A stretch of 33,604 nt of DNA, from contig CAZDZO010000012.1 in assembly GCA_964509975.1 (NCBI GenBank), positions 1 to 33,604 of the forward strand, written 5' to 3'. This DNA is from CAZVBV01 sp964509975. GTDB taxonomy: Bacteria > Patescibacteriota > Gracilibacteria > UBA4473. How positions within the stretch are numbered: the stretch's first letter is position 1; the number at the start of each line of letters is the position of its first letter. The notes under the pieces are model-generated. The model saw nothing but the letters and a program-made list of their open reading frames with translations. It made no database searches and was not told where the DNA came from. The position numbers and the translations under genes are program-made. Positions 28,970-33,604 of this stretch are shown here, one piece after another.

Positions 28970-29616
28970 TTCTTACGAGAAAAGAAATATCAGCGTTCAT
29001 TATAGAGGGAAAACTAGAATTCTCTCCTGCGCTTGATGCATTCCAAAACCAGCCACACGCGGTAGACCTGAGACTTGGGACGGTGTTTTATCTCCCAAAG
29101 ACTTGGAAGTTATCAGACCAGGGGCGCGAAGTGCTCAACGTAGATGTAACCAAAACGGCGGGCGATAACTTTGAAAAAATTGAACTCAAGCCGGGACAGT
29201 ATTTCGAACTCGCTCCGGGAGAATCGATCATTGCTTCGACAATGGAAAAGGTGTCTCTCAGGTCAGACAACTTGATGGGGATTTTGTATCCACGAAGCTC
29301 GATCAACAGACGAGGGCTTTCGGTAGATCTTACCGGGATTGTGGATGCACACTACTGTGGACACCTGATGATTCCGATTCTGAACAAAACCTCGTCACAA
29401 GTGATTCGAATTTATCCAGGAGAGCGGATTTGTCAGATTGTGTTTCAGACACTCGCGAGTGACATTGAAAAGGGGGACGCGAAAAGACATGGCAAAGGCG
29501 ATGCGAAATACGACGGAAGTTCGGCCGAAGAGCTTTCTTCAAAAAAGGATACCGACGAAGAAATGGATTTGATTCGCAAGGGCGATTTTCAAGGACTCAA
29601 AAACCATCCGTTCTAA
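28966..29616 (+). CDS. dCTP deaminase/dUTPase superfamily protein lacking the deaminase glutamate
   Basis: A 216-residue protein. The overall layout is that of Dcd (MILTRKEI start; QPHAVDLRLG at 29-38; LKPGQYFELAPGE; PGERICQIVFQ). The active-site region reads YPRSSINRRGL and GIVDAHYCGHLMIPILN. Dcd enzymes have VDPGFxGxITLEL with a catalytic Glu (E138 in E. coli); here the aligned residue is Pro137. The segment looks more like dUTPase motif 3 (IDSDYxGxLMISVWN in E. coli Dut), whose catalytic Asp is kept as Asp127, and PRSS matches dUTPase motif 2. Conversion of dCTP to dUTP is therefore doubtful and dUTP hydrolysis is plausible. The C-terminal 45 residues are charged and atypical. One base separates it from the next gene. 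Confidence 0.82.
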   Translation: MILTRKEISAFIIEGKLEFSPALDAFQNQPHAVDLRLGTVFYLPKTWKLSDQGREVLNVDVTKTAGDNFEKIELKPGQYFELAPGESIIASTMEKVSLRSDNLMGILYPRSSINRRGLSVDLTGIVDAHYCGHLMIPILNKTSSQVIRIYPGERICQIVFQTLASDIEKGDAKRHGKGDAKYDGSSAEELSSKKDTDEEMDLIRKGDFQGLKNHPF

Positions 29617-29617
29617 C

Positions 29618-30055
29618 ATGAATGATTTGCCGTATTTGCCCGCGGGGCGAGAGATTTTGTACGCAGCCGCGGACAACGAATTTATGATGGCAGCCAGGGC
29701 GGCAGCGGAAACGTTGTCGAGTGATAAGGAGCACCCCACGGGGGTGGTTATCACTCGTGATGGGGGAATCTTGGCACGGGGGGCAAACGTTTCGACATAC
29801 CACGAAGAACATGGGTGCCGCCGCAAAGAATTACACATTCCCACGGGAGAGGGGTACGAACTTTGCGAAGGGTGCGATCCGAGAAATCACGCCGAACAGG
29901 GGGCGATCTCGGAAGTGCAAGGGGGTTGCAAAAACGCAGACATCTATCTCTGGGGACACTGGTGGTGCTGCGAGAGTTGTTGGTCAAAAATGATCGAAGC
30001 CGGTATTAAAAATGTGTACCTCGCGGCGGGGGCGGAAGAAAAATTTAAAAAATAA
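29618..30055 (+). CDS. dCMP deaminase family protein
   Basis: A 145-residue zinc-dependent cytidine/deoxycytidylate deaminase. The zinc and catalytic residues are His91 and Glu93 (NHAEQGAI) and Cys118/Cys121 (CCESC), where the residue normally Pro is Cys117. The region CRRKELHIPTGEGYELCEGC before HAE matches the dCMP deaminase subfamily (CxRxxLxIPxG...C). Family members convert dCMP to dUMP and some also accept 5-methyl-dCMP, giving dTMP. It is the last gene of the DHFR operon and its stop abuts that of the converging formyltransferase gene. Confidence 0.85.
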   Translation: MNDLPYLPAGREILYAAADNEFMMAARAAAETLSSDKEHPTGVVITRDGGILARGANVSTYHEEHGCRRKELHIPTGEGYELCEGCDPRNHAEQGAISEVQGGCKNADIYLWGHWWCCESCWSKMIEAGIKNVYLAAGAEEKFKK

Positions 30056-30886
30056 TCAGAACTTAAAGAAGTCCGACCAACGCATGATGTACTTCCCTTT
30101 TTTGTAAAAGGCGTGGGTTTGTTTTTCTGTTGGCATGGTAAGAAGGCCACTGATCTTTTTAAGGAAAACAAGGCGCGCCCGCTTTTTCTTAATCTTTACA
30201 AGGGATTTTATAAGCAAGTTTCCTCCGAGCCTGGCGGCCTTTTCGTCAACGGAATGAATACTGTCTGACCGACGAATAAAGAAATTTCGCTGAAGAATAA
30301 TCTTTCCATTATCGATTTTTTCGTCCATGAAGTGGACAGTGGCTCCCGACTGTCGTCGGTTTCGCAAAAGCATCCAGAAGCTAGAAAAGACCCCTCGATG
30401 CTCTTGGAAAAGAGCGGGGTGAATGTTAATGGAGCTTTCGTTGGGAATGGCGAGAAGTTCTTTTTTTACAATTTGAAGTAGGTGCGCAGAAACCAGGTAA
30501 TCAGGACTTCTTTCGGCCACAAAGGTTCGTACATCGGGTTCGTTTACGTTTCGCACGGAGAGCACCGGGATTCCGTATCGACGAGCGAGCTCTTGAAGAA
30601 GGAAATATTTTCGTTTTTTGTCGGGAACAAAGTTTTTGGCGAAATTCATTTTCAAACTTTGGAGAATGTTTGCCCCAATTGATTTACAAGCGAAAGCAAA
30701 TCCGGCCCTTTTTACAAACCGCAAAAAAGACGCCCAAGACCGCTTTTCTAATGGGAAAAACATGGAGGTAATCACCATTCCTACCACATCAATGTCATAT
30801 TTTTTCCGGAGCGTGTTTTGGAGAAAAGCTTTAATACAAATGTTCGCAGCAATGGTGTGGTCGGTTGTCAAAATAATTACTTTCAT
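30056..30886 (-). CDS. Formyltransferase family protein (Fmt/sugar formyltransferase-like)
   Basis: A 276-residue protein with the N10-formyl-tetrahydrofolate-dependent transferase fold. The catalytic triad is visible: Asn and His in SINIHPALFQEHRGVFSSFW and Asp in MDEKIDNGKIILQ. The N-terminal 100 residues (MKVIILTTDHTIAANICIKAF) are Rossmann-like but with a basic insert. The separate C-terminal domain of Met-tRNA formyltransferase is not obvious, so a sugar or other small-molecule formyltransferase is as likely as Fmt. The start at 30886 is chosen because the preceding frame lies in the divergent pyrH promoter. Confidence 0.8.
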   Translation of the reverse strand: MKVIILTTDHTIAANICIKAFLQNTLRKKYDIDVVGMVITSMFFPLEKRSWASFLRFVKRAGFAFACKSIGANILQSLKMNFAKNFVPDKKRKYFLLQELARRYGIPVLSVRNVNEPDVRTFVAERSPDYLVSAHLLQIVKKELLAIPNESSINIHPALFQEHRGVFSSFWMLLRNRRQSGATVHFMDEKIDNGKIILQRNFFIRRSDSIHSVDEKAARLGGNLLIKSLVKIKKKRARLVFLKKISGLLTMPTEKQTHAFYKKGKYIMRWSDFFKF

Positions 30887-30908
30887 TTTCAGTTCGATTT
30901 TGTATAAT
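30881..30908 (+). promoter_or_regulatory. pyrH promoter
   Basis: A consensus TATAAT (30903-30908) with a weak -35 TTTCAT (30881-30886) at 16 bp. The leader is about 12-15 nt with no Shine-Dalgarno sequence. The -35 overlaps the start codon of the divergent formyltransferase gene. Confidence 0.5.
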
Positions 30909-30927
30909 TTTGCAGAAAAGTAAACAC

Positions 30928-31644
30928 ATGCCAAAAAAATTCAAACGGATTCTGCTTAAACTCTCAGGAGAGGCTCTTTTGGGAAAAAAGGATTTTGGGA
31001 TCGATTACTCGATTCTCGACAAGGTTTGCGCCGAGGTGGTTGATGCCCAAAAAACAGGGGTCGAAATAGTCATCGTGATTGGAGCAGGGAATATTTGGAG
31101 AGGAAGGGAAAATGACAAATCAGGAATTGAACGCGTGCCATCAGACTTCATCGGGATGCTGGGGACGATTATGAATTCAGTTGCGCTTCAGGCGGGATTA
31201 GAAAAACTTGGCATTCATTCGCGAGTGTGTTCGGCGCTCGATATTCCAGCCGTCGCAGAGCCATACATTACGAGGCGAGCCATGCGGCACCTGGAAAAAG
31301 ATCGTATTGTGATTTGTGCAGCAGGAACGGGAAACCCATACTTCACGACAGATTCTGCGGCAGCACTTCGTTCGCTTGAGCTTGGCTGTGATGCGCTCTT
31401 CAAAGCAACAACCGTGGATGGCGTATATGACAGCGACCCACAAAAAAACAAAAAAGCAAAACGGTTCGACAAGATTACGTTTGACGAGGTTTTGGAGCGA
31501 GATTTGAAAGTCATGGACGCGACTGCAGTAGCCCAATGTCGAGACAACAACATGCCGATAGTAGTTTTTGAACTCCTCAAAAAAGGAAACCTCAAAAGCG
31601 TGCTTACCGGAAAAAATGTTGGAACCAAGATCACTGCGCACTAA
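30928..31644 (+). CDS. pyrH: UMP kinase
   Basis: It phosphorylates UMP to UDP with ATP, feeding all pyrimidine nucleotides. The 238-residue protein has the bacterial UMP kinase signatures: LKLSGEALLG near the start, VIGAGNIWRGRE (one Gly of the usual GGGN is Ala), AAGTGNPYFTTDSAAALR, KATTVDGVYDSDP and MDATAVAQCRDNNMPIVVF. The ATG at 30928 is used; a TTG at 30910 in the same frame would lie right after the -10 box. Its stop codon overlaps that of the converging PilX-like gene. Confidence 0.97.
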   Translation: MPKKFKRILLKLSGEALLGKKDFGIDYSILDKVCAEVVDAQKTGVEIVIVIGAGNIWRGRENDKSGIERVPSDFIGMLGTIMNSVALQAGLEKLGIHSRVCSALDIPAVAEPYITRRAMRHLEKDRIVICAAGTGNPYFTTDSAAALRSLELGCDALFKATTVDGVYDSDPQKNKKAKRFDKITFDEVLERDLKVMDATAVAQCRDNNMPIVVFELLKKGNLKSVLTGKNVGTKITAH

Positions 31645-32606
31645 TCAAAGATAATATAATCAAAGGCGCCGATGGTGGTTTTTTCTGGAACCTCTGCAGT
31701 AATTGTTTTTGAAAAACTTCCAATAGAAACATCGGCTTGCACTTGGTAGCTTTCTCGGGGTAAGAGAGCGTTGTTGTTTGCCCCAAGGGTAAAAGGAATC
31801 CCTTCGATTTTGTCTTCCCCATTTTCTGATTCGAAAGGAAGAAGGGACTGAAAAGAAATCATATATTTCTGAGAACTCATATCTCCAAAGAAATTATTGA
31901 GCGTTGTGGTGGTTTCTCCGGGAAGAATTTTTCCTGCGGTGGCAGATGAGGAGTCAATTTCTGCCCCAATGGTAAGAAAAGAAGATTTGCAAATGAAGGA
32001 GGTTCCGCTCCCACAAGGGTCATCATCCGCGCCGAGCTGTGGGACAAAAGTCTGGAGACCGTCAATACTATGCTCTCGAGAAACCGCCCAATCAAGAAGG
32101 ACGACCTCGTCTTCAGAAGTTCCAAAATCAAAACCAAGAACGTCATCGTTAAAAAAAGTAAGAGCAAAATCATCACTAAGTTCTCCCGCCTGATCATGTC
32201 CTGGGTCAAATGAGCCACTGATAAAAGGAGGCTCTTGGGTAGGGTTAACAGAATTATCCCAAAATAAAGGAATTTGAATTTTTTGTCCGTCTCGCAAAAG
32301 GCCGGACACGGGATCAGATCGTCCATTAATAGTCCAGACGACTTCGGCGGAAGCCGCGGGAAGAGAAATAAGTTGCGGGATTGATTCTCCTGCGAAATGC
32401 ACTCCCTGTGCTCGTGCATTGTGATGAAAAAACGCAGCCTCAAGGCCAGACTCGGCGGCAAAGAAAATTTGATTTGCTCGTCCCAAATCAGCACTCCGCT
32501 GCACAGATCTTTGTACAGAAGAAACGATGGAAACCGCAATCCCAAGAACAAGGAAAGAGACGCCAAGACTTATCAACAATGATCCACCAAAATTTTTCCG
32601 TTTCAT
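31641..32606 (-). CDS. PilX-like type IV pilus minor pilin/assembly protein
   Basis: A 321-residue protein. The N-terminus is pilin-like: a short basic leader (MKRKNFGG), a hydrophobic helix of about 25 residues (SLLISLGVSFLVLGIAVSIV) and then NQIFFAAESGLEAAF, the signature after the transmembrane helix in PilX/PilV-type minor pilins. The conserved Glu at +5 of major pilins is absent, as in PilX. The rest is an extracellular beta-rich domain, with a possible disulfide (DDPCGSGTSFIC). CPR bacteria commonly encode type IV pili. The gene is divergent from gpmI with overlapping promoters. Confidence 0.75.
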   Translation of the reverse strand: MKRKNFGGSLLISLGVSFLVLGIAVSIVSSVQRSVQRSADLGRANQIFFAAESGLEAAFFHHNARAQGVHFAGESIPQLISLPAASAEVVWTINGRSDPVSGLLRDGQKIQIPLFWDNSVNPTQEPPFISGSFDPGHDQAGELSDDFALTFFNDDVLGFDFGTSEDEVVLLDWAVSREHSIDGLQTFVPQLGADDDPCGSGTSFICKSSFLTIGAEIDSSSATAGKILPGETTTTLNNFFGDMSSQKYMISFQSLLPFESENGEDKIEGIPFTLGANNNALLPRESYQVQADVSIGSFSKTITAEVPEKTTIGAFDYIIFD

Positions 32607-32629
32607 CTTCCCAAAGTTTACATTACAAT
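32601..32629 (+). promoter_or_regulatory. gpmI promoter, leaderless geometry
   Basis: TTTCAT (32601-32606, weak), 17-bp spacer, TACAAT (32624-32629), then exactly 7 nt to the ATG at 32637. Confidence 0.45.
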
Positions 32630-32636
32630 TTCCACG

Positions 32637-33604
32637 ATGAAAAAAGTTTATTTAATTATCTTGGATGGAGTTGGTCTTGGAAAAGGAGGAGAAGGAGATG
32701 CATTTGCGCAAGCAAAGACGCCTTTTCTCGACACGCTTTTTAAAACGAAATCGTTTTCAAAGTTAAAAACACACGGACGAGAGGTTGGGTTGCCAGAGTT
32801 TCAAATGGGAGGATCGGAAGTCGGCCATATCACCATTGGAGCAGGGCGACCAGTGAAACAGCTCCTCACCATTATTAATGATGAGATTGAATCGGGTGAA
32901 TTCATGGAAAAACCAGAACTGACTCCATTGTTCCAAACAGCAAAACAAAAAGGACGTATTCATTTTGTTGGAATGGTGTCGGATGGAGGGATTCACAGTT
33001 TTCAAAATCATTTGTATGGATTGCAGGACATGACGAAGCAGTTTGGAATTAAGAATGTTTATATTCACGCATTTCTCGATGGGCGAGATGTTCCAGAGAG
33101 GACAGCGAAACACTATCTTCAAGAGGTTGAAGATCGCGGGATAGGAAAAATTGCGTCGATTGGTGGGCGATTCTTTGGCATGGATCGAGATAAGAACTGG
33201 AACCGAACCCAACAAGCCTACAGGGTCTTTTGCGACCCAAACGTTTCAGCCGTACAGGAATCTTGGGAGGAATATCTCGACAATTTTTATAGAACGAACA
33301 CAGAATCAGATTATTATGTGCCGCCAGTTCTTCTTGAAAAAGAAGGACAGATACAGAGTGACGATGTCGTGATTTGTTTCAATTTTAGAACAGATCGAAT
33401 GAGACAGTTAACAGCGGCTTTTTGTGATAGAGACTTTCCGCAGTTCAGAAGATTAATTCGGTTAAATCCGGCAAACGTGGGAACCTTTGGGCAGTATCAC
33501 GACAAAGTACACGTCATTTACGCGCTTTCTGCGCACAAGATCGAAAACACTTTGGGGGAAATTATTTCCCGAGAAGGACATTCACAGCTTCGAATCGCGG
33601 AAAC
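32637..33604 (+). CDS. gpmI: 2,3-bisphosphoglycerate-independent phosphoglycerate mutase, 5' part
   Basis: It interconverts 3- and 2-phosphoglycerate in glycolysis with two manganese ions. The first 322 codons are present and the frame is open to the window end. Motifs in order: LIILDGVGLG (metal-binding Asp), MGGSEVGHITIGAGR with the catalytic Ser (Gly precedes it where Asn is usual), DGGIHSFQNHLYG, HAFLDGRDVPERTA, IASIGGRFFGMDRDKNW, CFNFRTDRMRQLT and, at the edge, NTLGEIIS ... QLRIAE. The metal-binding C-terminal residues lie outside the window. No other glycolytic gene is in the window. Confidence 0.96.
   Translation, partial: MKKVYLIILDGVGLGKGGEGDAFAQAKTPFLDTLFKTKSFSKLKTHGREVGLPEFQMGGSEVGHITIGAGRPVKQLLTIINDEIESGEFMEKPELTPLFQTAKQKGRIHFVGMVSDGGIHSFQNHLYGLQDMTKQFGIKNVYIHAFLDGRDVPERTAKHYLQEVEDRGIGKIASIGGRFFGMDRDKNWNRTQQAYRVFCDPNVSAVQESWEEYLDNFYRTNTESDYYVPPVLLEKEGQIQSDDVVICFNFRTDRMRQLTAAFCDRDFPQFRRLIRLNPANVGTFGQYHDKVHVIYALSAHKIENTLGEIISREGHSQLRIAE

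Overview
The window looks like chromosomal DNA of a Candidate Phyla Radiation (Patescibacteria) bacterium. Peregrinibacteria is my best guess, made from gene content and not from a search. The reasons are: densely packed genes with 1-4 bp overlaps; several CPR-style orphan proteins, including a very cysteine-rich zinc-ribbon/beta-ladder protein (2815-4506) and a second member of its family cut by the window start; almost no recognisable Shine-Dalgarno sequences; and TGA used as an ordinary stop (for example in ATGA junctions at 10714, 13604, 17390 and 28966), which argues against the UGA=Gly lineages.

Layout. 1-2012: a partial zinc-ribbon protein, a divergent NifS-like cysteine desulfurase and a Trm9-like methyltransferase. 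2129-5388: a membrane protein, the cysteine-rich protein and a divergent TrmB-type regulator that share a two-tier palindromic operator. 5648-9789: fusA and metG converge on a small unit in which a DUF559 nuclease gene is bracketed by two copies of a hairpin repeat whose arms carry outward-facing promoter sequences. 10115-12958: a membrane protein, a zinc-ribbon protein, lexA (with a palindromic operator) and recA. 13005-13921: rdgB and rbfA. 13987-19237: a DnaQ exonuclease fused to a DinG-like region without a P-loop, then three unknown proteins. 19271-24113: rpoC-rpsL-rpsG, without rpoB upstream and without fusA downstream. 24114-24543: an AT-rich gap with tandem DnaA-box-like 9-mers. 24544-25988: a DUF1858 protein and a sugar nucleotidyltransferase. 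26018-30055: deoxypyrimidine genes (ThyA family, DHFR, Dcd/dUTPase family, dCMP deaminase) with a GNAT acetyltransferase and a ferritin-VIT protein between them. 30056-33604: a formyltransferase, pyrH, a PilX-like protein and the 5' part of gpmI.

Two signals stand out. First, the deoxypyrimidine enzymes carry matching substitutions: ThyA has Asp where thymidylate synthases have the dUMP-reading Asn, and the Dcd-like protein has Pro where dCTP deaminases have the catalytic Glu. With a dCMP deaminase and a DHFR alongside, this is the part list for making dTMP by methylating dCMP first and deaminating afterwards, avoiding dUMP. This is a hypothesis. Second, at least seven genes have a -10-like hexamer placed exactly 7 nt before the start codon, which suggests widespread leaderless mRNAs.

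I saw no tRNA, rRNA, CRISPR array, transposase gene or phage structural gene. All assignments are from reading the sequence; no database search was run.
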